A stretch of DNA of 64,000 bases from the NCBI GenBank assembly GCA_900540475.1, contig UQGG01000026.1, positions 1 to 64,000 of the forward strand, written 5' to 3'. The stretch comes from an uncultured Robinsoniella sp. (GTDB lineage Bacteria > Bacillota > Clostridia > Lachnospirales > Lachnospiraceae). A program made the position numbers and the translations under genes. Below are positions 41,020 to 49,029 of this stretch, piece by piece. The stretch's first letter is position 1. Every line of letters begins with the position of its first letter. The notes under the pieces were generated by a model. It saw only the letters and a program-made list of their open reading frames with translations, had not been told where the DNA came from and ran no database searches.

Positions 41020-41823
41020 TTACTCCTTTCCACTTAGTTTCCTCGGACTGAAAATCATATCTAATACAGTTTTATGCAGATAGTTTTTCTGTGCATCTTT
41101 ATGCACTTTACATGGATTTTTGCAATAACCTTTCCTGCGACATAAACTGCATCTACCTTCTTCCTTCCATTGTTCGTCAGTCATCTCTTTCCACCTCTGT
41201 AAATTTATAATTTTGTCTTCCTGGATCTCACTTGGTTGTTTACCAAGAGTATTAATACGCTCTAACTGCCGGTCTAATTTCTGATTAATAATTTCAGAAA
41301 TATCATCTTCCTTAACACCCAGTAGTTCTTTCATCTGGCAAATCATAATGCTAACATCTGCTATTTCTTCTATAACATTTTCGTGCGCTTGAGCAATTTC
41401 TATACCATTCCCTCCGAAGGTCTTCTTTCGCCAAAGCTTATTGATTGCCTGGGTAAGCTCTGCCATTTCTTCAATACACTGACGGCTTTGCGGCTCGTAT
41501 CCATACCATTCAGCAATCAGTTTCATCTTTTTTTCATCTATAATTACCGGTTTATATGTAGATGCTTCATCAGGTGTGTTTTGCAATTCTGCTTTGATCC
41601 AATCGCAAATAGCGTCAATCGCATCATTTAAGTTTGCTGACTGTTGTTCTTCTTTCTCTCTGACTTCATCAAGATATTGGTAAGTATCTGTTTTCAGTTT
41701 TATTGTCGCAATCATTATATTGCTAAATACATCGTCTCTTTCAATTTCCAAACTCATTACGCCTTCCAGCTCAATACCGTTTAGATAAACATTTCTGTTG
41801 TTATCTATTCTTAACTTGTTCAA
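41020..41823 (-). CDS. MazG-like nucleotide pyrophosphohydrolase, fused
   Basis: 267 residues. Middle region SRQCIEEMAELTQAINKLW ... VIEEIADVSIMICQMKELL is the MazG/all-alpha NTP pyrophosphohydrolase motif (EE..El..a...EEiaDv). An N-terminal strand-rich domain and a C-terminal Cys cluster (CSLCRRKGYCKNPC) are added. It may change nucleotide pools or alarmones during infection. Confidence 0.82.
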   Translation of the reverse strand: MNKLRIDNNRNVYLNGIELEGVMSLEIERDDVFSNIMIATIKLKTDTYQYLDEVREKEEQQSANLNDAIDAICDWIKAELQNTPDEASTYKPVIIDEKKMKLIAEWYGYEPQSRQCIEEMAELTQAINKLWRKKTFGGNGIEIAQAHENVIEEIADVSIMICQMKELLGVKEDDISEIINQKLDRQLERINTLGKQPSEIQEDKIINLQRWKEMTDEQWKEEGRCSLCRRKGYCKNPCKVHKDAQKNYLHKTVLDMIFSPRKLSGKE

Positions 41824-41863
41824 TGCTGTTCTCCTTCCGACTGATCGTCCAATGGTTTACTGG

Positions 41864-42181
41864 TTATCCGAATATCATTTTCTTTATATCTTCTTTCCCT
41901 GACTGCTTCCGCATTGGCTTTTCTTTTTCGCCAGTTACCGGCTGTTCCTTCCTATAGAATTGACTCATAGGTATTCTTATGACTCTCCCGGTCCTCGCTG
42001 CAGTTTCGACTACGCCCTCTTTTATCAGGTCATAAATGTGATTCCGGGAACATTTCATTTTTTCTGCTACTTCTTCGGGGGTGAAGAAACCATCGTCTGC
42101 TCTGGCTTTTAGGTATTCTATGGCTTCTTGAAGCCTCTTGTTTTCTTCCTCTAACAGGGAAATTCTTTCTTCGATTCCCAC
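41864..42181 (-). CDS. Excisionase-like helix-turn-helix protein
   Basis: 105 residues: N-terminal coiled coil (ISLLEEENKRLQEAIEYL) then a MerR-like HTH_17 domain FFTPEEVAEKMKCSRNHIYD and VVETAARTGRVIRIP, as in phage excisionases. Basic C-terminus. Position in the early operon and fold suit excisionase or a regulator. Confidence 0.75.
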   Translation of the reverse strand: MGIEERISLLEEENKRLQEAIEYLKARADDGFFTPEEVAEKMKCSRNHIYDLIKEGVVETAARTGRVIRIPMSQFYRKEQPVTGEKEKPMRKQSGKEDIKKMIFG

Positions 42182-42199
42182 GTTTATCTCCTTTCTTCA

Positions 42200-42228
42200 T
42201 TGCTATTTCCTGCCATTTTTCATATAAT
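42200..42228 (+). promoter_or_regulatory. Promoter of the plus-strand moron
   Basis: TTGCTA (42200-42205), 17-bp spacer, TATAAT (42223-42228), about 56 bp before the ATG at 42284. Confidence 0.6.
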
Positions 42229-42283
42229 ATTGCTACAGGCTGCTCCAGCAGCTGAGTACATATGAAAGGAGTGAATCTCATAT

Positions 42284-42868
42284 ATGGAACTTTCTGTAAT
42301 TATAAATATTGTGCTTTGTATATTATCTTTTTTACTTGCCGCCATATCAATTATTTTTGTTATCATAACTATTCGTCAGAACAATAGATTAATGGACCAA
42401 AATAATAAATTAATAGATCAAAATAATCGTATGATAGAGAACTCGACTCGCCCTTATATAATTATGTATGGTTTAAATTTGAACTTTGGCACACCCTTAT
42501 ACCATTTAATATTAAAAAATTTTGGGCAATCAGGTGCGATTATACATAATCTTTCTTGCAATTATGATTTATTGAAATTTTCCAAGCGATCCGATACGAA
42601 TTTAGCACCATTTTCTAACATGGAGAATACATTTTTAGCACCAGGCCAGTCAATATCATCTGCAATTGATTGGAAAAAAGCAGTAAAAGAAACATCTTTA
42701 TTGAATTTCACAATCGAGTATTCATGCAATGGTAAATCATACAAAGAAGTTTGTCCTGTTAATTTAAACTCTTCCAATGGGAACACTATTAGCAAATGCG
42801 ACAAAGAAAATGATAATATCCATAATATTTCTTATGCTATCCAAGAATATGTGGTTCGGAACTCATGA
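42284..42868 (+). CDS. Membrane-anchored protein, probable lysogenic moron
   Basis: 194 residues, on the strand opposite to the early operon and with its own promoter, so probably expressed in the lysogen. N-terminal transmembrane segment (IVLCILSFLLAAISIIFVII) followed by a Gln/Asn-rich coiled segment with three DQNN(R/K)L(M/I) repeats, then a strand-rich soluble domain. Comparable anchored proteins act in superinfection exclusion or defence, but no family is recognised. Its 3' end overlaps the next minus-strand gene by 32 bp. Confidence 0.7.
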   Translation: MELSVIINIVLCILSFLLAAISIIFVIITIRQNNRLMDQNNKLIDQNNRMIENSTRPYIIMYGLNLNFGTPLYHLILKNFGQSGAIIHNLSCNYDLLKFSKRSDTNLAPFSNMENTFLAPGQSISSAIDWKKAVKETSLLNFTIEYSCNGKSYKEVCPVNLNSSNGNTISKCDKENDNIHNISYAIQEYVVRNS

Positions 42869-43043
42869 GCATAAATTTAGATCCCATTCTTTTAACGACC
42901 TCTGATAATGTAAACTCACACGCAGTGTATGTCTGATATTCTTTAGGAAGGCTATTTCTCAATGCATTCATTACATTTGGAATAGCCTTTTCAATATCTT
43001 CTTCCAGGACTACGCTCCCATCTTTTAAACAATATTCACCCAT
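42837..43043 (-). CDS. Small hypothetical phage protein
   Basis: 68 residues, MGEYCLKDGSVVLEEDIEKA, convergent with and overlapping the moron. The pattern resembles short antirepressor-associated phage proteins. Low information. Confidence 0.5.
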   Translation of the reverse strand: MGEYCLKDGSVVLEEDIEKAIPNVMNALRNSLPKEYQTYTACEFTLSEVVKRMGSKFMLMSSEPHILG

Positions 43044-43142
43044 TATTTGCTACCTCCAGTCTTTTATGTTCTTCTAACCAGCTTGTCTATTTCTGCTATT
43101 TGCCAACTAATAAGCACCCTGAATGTCCTAAATGCGGAAGAA

Positions 43143-43397
43143 CTACCTGGATGAAGTATTAAAAAACTCATCAACTCTTTTATCGTAGTGGTCGTTTTTG
43201 ACACCTTGCTCATTATCGACCGCCTCAATAATAAAATGTTTACTCCAGTATGTTCGTCCTGATTTCATTATGATTAGTCCTAGATATTTCTTATTATCCT
43301 TTTCGTAAAACGTATACAATAATCTGGGCTTAATTGTTGTTTTTAACTTGATTATCCAGTGCCTTATCATAGCTGCCGATTTGCTTTTTAGTTTCAT
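43143..43397 (-). CDS. Small hypothetical protein
   Basis: 84 residues, basic N-terminus (MKLKSKSAAMIRHWIIKLKT), aromatic-rich middle. 15 bp after the antirepressor gene. No family recognised. Confidence 0.55.
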   Translation of the reverse strand: MKLKSKSAAMIRHWIIKLKTTIKPRLLYTFYEKDNKKYLGLIIMKSGRTYWSKHFIIEAVDNEQGVKNDHYDKRVDEFFNTSSR

Positions 43398-43412
43398 GGT
43401 TGTTTGCCTTTC

Positions 43413-44159
43413 TTAACTTGCTTTCCACAATCCCATCTGTGAATTTGTATCTTCAACCTGCCCTGCTAAAATCAGGGGCAACTCATAGATTTCGATTATA
43501 TTAACTGCCTTCTCACATTGGCTGCGTTTAATAGCTTTGTAAGATGTAACGCCAAATTGTCTTTTAAGTTCACCATAGATATCGGCGTATACTTTGCTTC
43601 TTAAAGATCTGTCCTTATAAGCTTCTGAATCTTTACCGCCAAGACACTGAATGCCTTTACGTCTTACTGCTCCTGTGATCTTACATTCCTCTATACCGAG
43701 GATTGGCATGTCCTGTTTAAATTCCTGCAGGTCCTTGTCTATGGAAGAAACTCTTTCGTCTATCTCTCCAATTGCCTGCAATTGTAATTTTATTTGCTCT
43801 GTGGCTGTGAGGGGCTTTCTCTTATTGAAGTAGTTGCTTACCAGTTGGCGCTGTACGGTCCATGCTAGATCATCAGTGAATGATTTCACCAGCATCAGGT
43901 AGCCTTGTTCTGTAAAAACTATTAATCCCCTATTTGGAATTTCTAAAGTACGAATATCGTACTTTTCAACATCTGATGGTTTTATAAGGAAATAATCTTC
44001 ATCTTCAATTAAATGTTTTGCATTGGTGTTAAAATTCCTCTTTGCAGTTCCTTCTGGTCTTTCATGCACCAGATCAATATCTTTAAAAGTTACTACTCTT
44101 CGACCTCTAAATTCCTTTTCTGAAATCTCTTGATTTCCAATTTTGATTAGGCTGTTCAT
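43413..44159 (-). CDS. ORF6N/ORF6C antirepressor
   Basis: 248 residues. N-terminal ORF6N domain, FRGRRVVTFKDIDLVHERP, NFNTNAKHLIEDEDYFLI, and a C-terminal ORF6C-like domain (KGIQCLGGKDSEAYKDRSLR, YADIYGELKRQFGVTSYKAI). Such proteins counteract phage repressors during induction. Second gene of the leftward operon after the CI operator. Confidence 0.88.
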   Translation of the reverse strand: MNSLIKIGNQEISEKEFRGRRVVTFKDIDLVHERPEGTAKRNFNTNAKHLIEDEDYFLIKPSDVEKYDIRTLEIPNRGLIVFTEQGYLMLVKSFTDDLAWTVQRQLVSNYFNKRKPLTATEQIKLQLQAIGEIDERVSSIDKDLQEFKQDMPILGIEECKITGAVRRKGIQCLGGKDSEAYKDRSLRSKVYADIYGELKRQFGVTSYKAIKRSQCEKAVNIIEIYELPLILAGQVEDTNSQMGLWKAS

Positions 44160-44173
44160 GTTTTTCTCCTTTT

Positions 44174-44332
44174 CTAGCTAGTCATTTTATGGTCCTCATT
44201 ATTAATGGGCTTAAAAATAGTTTTTCCGATAATAATACCTTGCCTCACCCTTTCCCTCTCTTCCGGTGAAAGTTGTATTAATAGCGAAGCTAATGACATA
44301 ATATCTTTCTTTTTGTCCTTTAATGTATTCAT
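44174..44332 (-). CDS. Small first gene of the leftward early operon
   Basis: 52 residues, MNTLKDKKKDIMSLASLLIQ, LSPEERERVRQGIIIG. First gene after the leftward promoter, preceded by AAGGAGG. Short 'LSPEERE(R/K)V' proteins at this place are common in Lachnospiraceae phages; perhaps a Cro-like accessory, unknown. Confidence 0.65.
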   Translation of the reverse strand: MNTLKDKKKDIMSLASLLIQLSPEERERVRQGIIIGKTIFKPINNEDHKMTS

Positions 44333-44345
44333 TTTCTCACCTCCT

Positions 44346-44423
44346 TGTTTGTTAAGGACATATTATCACACTCTTTAGTCCTTGTCAAACACTATTTTAT
44401 TTTATTTTTGTCCTTGACAAACA
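44346..44423. promoter_or_regulatory. Three CI-like operators
   Basis: Consensus TGTCCTTGACAAACA: reverse copy at 44346-44360 (TGTCCTTAACAAACA), 44377-44391 (AGTCCTTGTCAAACA) and 44409-44423 (exact). They overlap the -10/start and -35 of the leftward promoter and the -35 of the rightward promoter, as in lambda OR/OL. Confidence 0.7.
44360..44388 (-). promoter_or_regulatory. Leftward early promoter
   Basis: Minus strand TTGACA (44388-44383), 17-bp spacer, TAATAT (44365-44360). Consensus-grade promoter for the early lytic operon, covered by two operators. Confidence 0.8.
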
Positions 44424-44442
44424 TAAATATATTTGTTACTCT
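44414..44442 (+). promoter_or_regulatory. Repressor promoter
   Basis: TTGACA (44414-44419), 17-bp spacer, TACTCT (44437-44442), about 20 bp before the repressor ATG; the -35 lies within the third operator, allowing autoregulation. Confidence 0.6.
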
Positions 44443-44464
44443 TTCTATTAAGGAGGTGTAAAAA

Positions 44465-44842
44465 ATGGACGCAGTTGATAGAATAAAACTTTTAAGAGGA
44501 AAAGACTTCTATAATCTAAATCAGATGCAATTCGCTAATCATATAGGCATATCACGTTCTAATTTAGCCAATATAGAAACACGTAAAGTAAAGCTTACAG
44601 AAAGAGTCGCTAAAGATATATGCAAGGAATTTAAAATAAACTATCTATGGCTACTTGAAGGAAGGGGAGAGCCTTTTACTGAAACCCCTAACGATATATT
44701 CGATGAAATAAAAAAAGAATATAATTTAAATGATAATGATATTGATTTATTGAAAGAATATTCTGAGATGTCGCATGATGAAAGAAACAGCTTAAGAGAA
44801 TATATAAAATCTTTGATACGAACAAAAAAAGCAGGGGATTAA
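44465..44842 (+). CDS. CI-like XRE repressor
   Basis: 125 residues. HTH_3 domain LNQMQFANHIGISRSNLANI with KLTERVAKDICKEFKINYLW, then a short dimerisation tail rich in Asp/Glu. There is no S24 peptidase domain, so induction is probably by the antirepressor (ORF6N) rather than RecA cleavage. Divergent from the early operon. Confidence 0.88.
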   Translation: MDAVDRIKLLRGKDFYNLNQMQFANHIGISRSNLANIETRKVKLTERVAKDICKEFKINYLWLLEGRGEPFTETPNDIFDEIKKEYNLNDNDIDLLKEYSEMSHDERNSLREYIKSLIRTKKAGD

Positions 44843-44958
44843 TTCCCCCTGCCAACAAATAGATTATTTATATAGTTATAGATACGCTTTAAAATTGCAT
44901 TACTCTTTATGAGTTTTAGCAAATCAATTATTAATGTTATATATTCTTCATTACTCAT
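44839..44958 (-). CDS. Possible 39-residue protein convergent with the repressor
   Basis: MSNEEYITLIIDLLKLIKSN, ending NNLFVGRGN, behind GGAGGG with good spacing; overlaps the repressor 3' end by four bases. A GC hairpin GCAGGGG/CCCCCTGC spans the junction (44831-44853). Small but with a convincing RBS. Confidence 0.45.
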   Translation of the reverse strand: MSNEEYITLIIDLLKLIKSNAILKRIYNYINNLFVGRGN

Positions 44959-45337
44959 ATGTATGCCCTCCTTGATTTGGATGCAAAAACCCGAAATTCC
45001 TATGTAATTATAATACTACTGGCATTCGATTTTTGCAATAGTTTTTCGAACATAAGTTCTTATTTTATTATTTTTTAGGAGGCGCGCCTTTAATATGATT
45101 TGATTATAGTATATAATTCGACAATTGAAAATGTCAAAATATGGAAATAAATATATGTAAAGTGCCCATGTTTACATATATTTGTACATTGTTTATACCG
45201 GCTATCCAATTATTATTAATAATTTACAGTTTCGCGCAAACTTTCCTGGTTTTCGCGCAAAGACCAACCAAAGTGCTTATATATATTTTTGTTAAAAATC
45301 ACTAACACCTAATATCAGAAAAGAGGGTGATTTACAA
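44959..45337. other. Gene-free 379-bp stretch upstream of the response regulator
   Basis: No supported gene. Contains the palindrome AGGCGCGCCT at about 45079 and the LytTR-like direct repeats at 45230-45261. Confidence 0.6.
45230..45261 (+). promoter_or_regulatory. Direct repeats upstream of the LytTR regulator
   Basis: TTTCGCGCAAA at 45230-45240 and again at 45251-45261, exactly 21 bp apart, which is the spacing of LytTR (AgrA-type) binding-site pairs. About 80-100 bp before the regulator gene, so autoregulation is likely. Confidence 0.55.
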
Positions 45338-46045
45338 ATGATTCATATAGCTGTGGTTGACGATGAGCATATATTCAGGGATGTAATAAGCAAGATAATA
45401 AATAAGAAAATGCAAGACCTTGAAATACCATGCGAGATTCATGAATTAAGTAATGCCAAAAGCTTGATAAGTCTCGTGGAGTCCACCCCAATCAGCTTAA
45501 TATTTCTTGACATAGACATGCCGGGATTCAATGGTCTTGAGGCGGGCGAATATTTGTTTAAGAATAAGCATAATAGGGAAATTGTTTATGTATCAGGATT
45601 TGAAAACTATGTTTTTGACGCGCTTAAGTGTTATCCATTTAACTTTGTGCGAAAATCTCATATGCAGGATGAAATTCCAAAAACAATCGAAAATTTTATA
45701 GGAATTTATAATACTGATACCAAATTTATAAATATAAGGTCCGGATATAGGTCGTTACGAGTATTAGTGAAAGATATCTTATATATTTCAAAATCAGGTC
45801 GCAAGACATGCGTAATAATATTAAACGGTGATCCTATTTACACCTGGGAATCTATGTCTGAAATTGCAAAATCCTGCTTGGATGTAGGATTTACCAGAAT
45901 ATCAAAGGACAGAATTGTTAATTTAAAATATGTGGAAAGCTTAGACAAGGTAGAAGTAATGTTAAACAATGGGATAACCTTGCCGTTAAGTAAAGAATGG
46001 CTAGAATCATCAGTGCAACAATTTTTAGTCTATAGGAGAAAATAA
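45338..46045 (+). CDS. LytTR-family response regulator (AgrA-like), orphan
   Basis: 235 residues: REC domain 1-120 with the acidic pair in VVDDE, phospho-acceptor Asp58 in LIFLDIDMPGFNG, then a LytTR DNA-binding domain (about 130-232; NIRSGYRSLRVLVKDILYIS, FTRISKDRIVNLKYVE). No histidine kinase or peptide gene is near, so the phage-borne regulator either uses a host kinase or works without one. RBS AAGAGGGTG. The following gene encodes a secreted Ig-like protein and may be its target. Confidence 0.87.
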   Translation: MIHIAVVDDEHIFRDVISKIINKKMQDLEIPCEIHELSNAKSLISLVESTPISLIFLDIDMPGFNGLEAGEYLFKNKHNREIVYVSGFENYVFDALKCYPFNFVRKSHMQDEIPKTIENFIGIYNTDTKFINIRSGYRSLRVLVKDILYISKSGRKTCVIILNGDPIYTWESMSEIAKSCLDVGFTRISKDRIVNLKYVESLDKVEVMLNNGITLPLSKEWLESSVQQFLVYRRK

Positions 46046-46165
46046 ATATGCCATGAGATAGAACACTGAGACATGCACATCGTAAACTGGCTGTAAAACT
46101 CATAAAATATTAATCAATAGGCATATGCCTTTGATAATAAAAAAACAAGAAAGAGGGAATGAATT

Positions 46166-47101
46166 ATGAAACACATCAAACGAATTGCAGCTGTATTTAT
46201 GTCTGCACTCACACTGTCGTTAGTTGTACCGGAGGCTATCCCGATGGTCGACAATGTTACTACTGCCCAGGCAGCTGTGAAAATCAGTAAAAAATCTTAC
46301 AGAATGGTTAAGGGGTCTACTATCCAGCTAAAACTAACCGGCACTAAGAAAAAAGCAAAGTGGACAACCAGTAAGAGATCTGTCGCAACTGTTACTCAAA
46401 AAGGGAAGGTGACGGCAAAAAATAAAGGAGTCACTACAATCTCCGCCAAAATAGGGAAGAAGAAATACACTTGTAAAATAACAGTCGAATCTCCTAAACT
46501 GAGCAGTTCCAAGATTACACTTAATGTAGGAAATTCAGCTTCTCTAAAACTCAATGGCACAAAACAAAAAGTTAAATGGTTTTCCCGAAATACGTCCATT
46601 GCAACTTTTAGTAAAGGAAAAGTTAAAGGAATAAAATCTGGAAGTACAACAGTAATTGCCAAGGTTGGCGGGAAAAGTTATTCTTGCAAAGTAAATGTTA
46701 ATGCAAAGCCTAATGTAACGCCACCAAGTAAGCCAGATAACAAAGATATGCTAATTGGTAGCTACACAGATACCGGTGATGGAACATTTACAATCTATAC
46801 TGCTTCTGGTAATTCCCAAAATGGCAATGTGCCAATAAATTATATTAGCAAGAGCACATTTTTAAGTCAGATAGGCGCTAAAACTGTTGATTTCGATTAT
46901 AATAAAACAAGCTACTTGTATATCGATAGATATTTACATTCAAAAAATCATTTTGGACGATCTCAAATGACACTTACATTGACTGGCAACAATCTTAATC
47001 CAGGGTTGCACAGAATCGAAGTTGTTCAATATGAGAATGATTCCCCAGATTCTAAGGTAATAACATATAAATCTGGATATTATAAGATTTCAATCAATTA
47101 A
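46166..47101 (+). CDS. Secreted protein with two BIG2 Ig-like domains
   Basis: 311 residues. Signal peptide about 1-36 (basic start, AVFMSALTLSLVVPEA, cleavage likely after TTAQAA). Two bacterial Ig-like 2 repeats at about 38-105 and 110-190 (SKRSVATVTQKGKVTAKNKG and NTSIATFSKGKVKGIKSG), then an about 110-residue C-terminal beta domain of unknown type. No sortase motif or lipobox is seen, so it is secreted or held by charge. Lysogenic cargo next to the integrase. Confidence 0.85.
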   Translation: MKHIKRIAAVFMSALTLSLVVPEAIPMVDNVTTAQAAVKISKKSYRMVKGSTIQLKLTGTKKKAKWTTSKRSVATVTQKGKVTAKNKGVTTISAKIGKKKYTCKITVESPKLSSSKITLNVGNSASLKLNGTKQKVKWFSRNTSIATFSKGKVKGIKSGSTTVIAKVGGKSYSCKVNVNAKPNVTPPSKPDNKDMLIGSYTDTGDGTFTIYTASGNSQNGNVPINYISKSTFLSQIGAKTVDFDYNKTSYLYIDRYLHSKNHFGRSQMTLTLTGNNLNPGLHRIEVVQYENDSPDSKVITYKSGYYKISIN

Positions 47102-47110
47102 TTAAAAGTA

Positions 47111-47143
47111 AAAAACCGCCCGGTATTGGCGTACCGAACGGCT
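47111..47143. terminator. Hairpin after the BIG2 gene
   Basis: Imperfect 10-bp stem (CCG-CGGTA arms with TACCG-CGG, loop TTGGCG, 47116-47141) with an A/T-rich flank; likely ends the BIG2 transcript. Confidence 0.5.
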
Positions 47144-47265
47144 TAAATGTTACTATACAGACCACGAAGGACCATATAATATACCATAGACAAGCATATT
47201 ATATCATCTTTCCTAGCGTCTGTATAGGCGCTATTTTTATGTCAAAAAACAGGAGGATGAACAAC

Positions 47266-48441
47266 ATGAGCATACAAGAAAAAAAGTACTTATCTAAGAA
47301 AACAGGCAAAACCACTATTAAATTTTTTGCCAATGTATACGATGTCAGCACCAAACAACGTTTTACCGGACCCGTAAGATTGACGCGAAAGGAGGCAGTA
47401 CACGATGAATCTGAAATCTTAAAGAAAATGGAAGACGGTTTAAGAATTGAAAAGAAAAATAAAAAAATGACTTTCGATCAGGCTGCCGCTTCCTGGCTGG
47501 ATGCTACAGAAGGGCATTATGCAAATTCAACCCTCAAGACATACAAGAGATATTACAGTGATTATATACAAGATATTTTTGAGGGGCAGGCAGTAACCGG
47601 AATTACTTCTGTTCATATTCAGAATTATATAAATGTCATGAAAAAGAAGTACGGAGCTGAAACCGTGAATAAATGTATCAATATACTTTCCAACATCTTT
47701 AATTATTCCATTGATACCCTGAAGATAATTTCCCAAAATCCCTGCTGCCGGGTGAAACGGGCAAAGGTTGTTCTTCCGACAAAAACCACTTGGACGGATG
47801 AGCAATGTTTATACTTTTTAAAATTACCTGAGGTTCGCTTTTCTCATTTTTATGGGATGTTTGTACTATCGCTTATGACCGGCGCCCGCCCTGGCGAAGT
47901 ATGCGGTGTTGCAGAGTCAGATCTTACGGAATCCGGAGAACTTACATTGCATAGAGGATTGGATAATGATCTGGTTGCTTCTGATATGAAGACATCTCAG
48001 AGCCACCGGGGGCTTACGCTACCCGATCCAATAGCAAAGGCCGTAGATCGTAGCTTACAGTGGAAAAAGGAGATGCAGTCAAAGCATCCTGAATTTGGAA
48101 ATAATGACTTCTTATTTGTAAACGAAGATGGTAATCCAATAAAACCGGATACTTACTCAAAAGCATTCAGATCTATTTTAAGAAGACATAACGAAAAGAT
48201 GGATAAATACTTGGATGCACACGGAAAACTTCCAAATGGCGGTGCTGTGCTTCCACAAATTGCCCTGTATGACTGCCGGCATAGCTTCGCCACCAACACT
48301 TTGAGTAACGATGAGCGACACGAGGTTATTGCACAGATTATGGGGAATAGTGTTAAGACTCTCTTATCCCGGTATGCGCATGTTGATACCAAAATGACAA
48401 GCAAAGCTTTAGAAAATTATTCGAAACACGTAGCAATGTAA
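47266..48441 (+). CDS. int: Prophage integrase (tyrosine recombinase)
   Basis: Start at ATG 47266 behind CAGGAGGATG; 391 residues. N-terminal AP2-like arm-binding region (KFFANVYDVSTKQRFTGPVR), core-binding domain, and catalytic motifs TGARPGEVCG, YDCRHSFATN and LLSRYAHVD with the nucleophilic Tyr. The usual histidine of the LGH motif is Asn here (IMGNSVKTLL), an exchange seen in some Firmicute integrases. The gene ends 110 bp from tRNA-Gly(GCC), fitting integration at the tRNA. Confidence 0.92.
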   Translation: MSIQEKKYLSKKTGKTTIKFFANVYDVSTKQRFTGPVRLTRKEAVHDESEILKKMEDGLRIEKKNKKMTFDQAAASWLDATEGHYANSTLKTYKRYYSDYIQDIFEGQAVTGITSVHIQNYINVMKKKYGAETVNKCINILSNIFNYSIDTLKIISQNPCCRVKRAKVVLPTKTTWTDEQCLYFLKLPEVRFSHFYGMFVLSLMTGARPGEVCGVAESDLTESGELTLHRGLDNDLVASDMKTSQSHRGLTLPDPIAKAVDRSLQWKKEMQSKHPEFGNNDFLFVNEDGNPIKPDTYSKAFRSILRRHNEKMDKYLDAHGKLPNGGAVLPQIALYDCRHSFATNTLSNDERHEVIAQIMGNSVKTLLSRYAHVDTKMTSKALENYSKHVAM

Positions 48442-48491
48442 TAACAGAATATAATAGAAAAATCGAATGACGTTAACCGTTTTCGTAAACC

Positions 48492-48530
48492 AAAAAAAAG
48501 CGGGCCTGAGATCACTACTCTCAAACCCGC
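48492..48530 (-). terminator. Terminator after the tRNA operon
   Basis: Minus-strand hairpin GCGGG...TGAGA/TCTCA...CCCGC (48500-48530) followed by T8 (48499-48492). Ends the tRNA transcript just after tRNA-Gly(GCC). Confidence 0.75.
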
Positions 48531-48551
48531 ATAAACACTAATAAAACAAAG

Positions 48552-48624
48552 AGCGCGAGACGGGACTCGAACCCGCGGCCTCGACCTTGGCAAGGTCGCG
48601 CTCTACCAACTGAGCCACTCGCGC
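48552..48624 (-). tRNA. tRNA-Gly(GCC)
   Basis: 73 nt. Acceptor arms GCGCGAG/CTCGCGC pair fully; anticodon stem CGACC/GGTCG with loop TTGCCAA, anticodon GCC; T arm GGTTCGAGTCC. CCA is not encoded. First candidate for the prophage attachment gene. Confidence 0.95.
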
Positions 48625-48644
48625 ATAATCATCTTTCGATGAAA

Positions 48645-48715
48645 AGCGGGTGATGGGAATCGAACCCACGTATCTAGCTTGGAAGGCTAGTGTTCTACCA
48701 TTGAACTACACCCGC
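48645..48715 (-). tRNA. tRNA-Gly(TCC)
   Basis: 71 nt. Acceptor arms GCGGGTG/CACCCGC; anticodon stem CTAGC/GCTAG with loop CTTCCAA, anticodon TCC; T arm GGTTCGATTCC. Confidence 0.95.
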
Positions 48716-48748
48716 ATATGAAATTATATGTTGCTTTTGCTTTCGCAA

Positions 48749-48821
<73 letters not shown>

Positions 48822-48989
48822 TTAAAGACTGTTGTTCCTGTTTTTGCTTTTCTTGATTTGTTCCGTTCAGCAACGTAGATAATTCTACAATGATTTCTAA
48901 GATTTGTCAATACTTAATTTGAATTTTTTTCATTTAATTTTATATTTCTTTTTTTAATTGCTTTATGATTTATTTTTATCTTATATATC

Positions 48990-49023
48990 GGAGAACCACA
49001 ACCCACTTATTTTGTGGTTCTCC
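48990..49023. terminator. Hairpin after ppk
   Basis: Perfect 12-bp stem GGAGAACCACAA/TTGTGGTTCTCC seven bases beyond the ppk stop. No strong T run; probably the ppk terminator or an mRNA-protecting hairpin. Confidence 0.55.
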
Positions 49024-49029
49024 GGCACT

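Larger units (their letters stand above)
48442..48624. other. Probable attachment-site region (attR)
   Basis: The integrase end, the tRNA terminator and the 3' half of tRNA-Gly(GCC) lie within this span. Tyrosine integrases of this kind usually recombine in the 3' end of a tRNA gene. The other junction is outside the window, so the core repeat cannot be defined. Confidence 0.4.

Noticed and set aside
1..48440. Diversity-generating retroelement, transposase or integrative conjugative element
   Set aside because: No reverse transcriptase, transposase, relaxase or type IV secretion gene was seen; all modules fit a tailed prophage.
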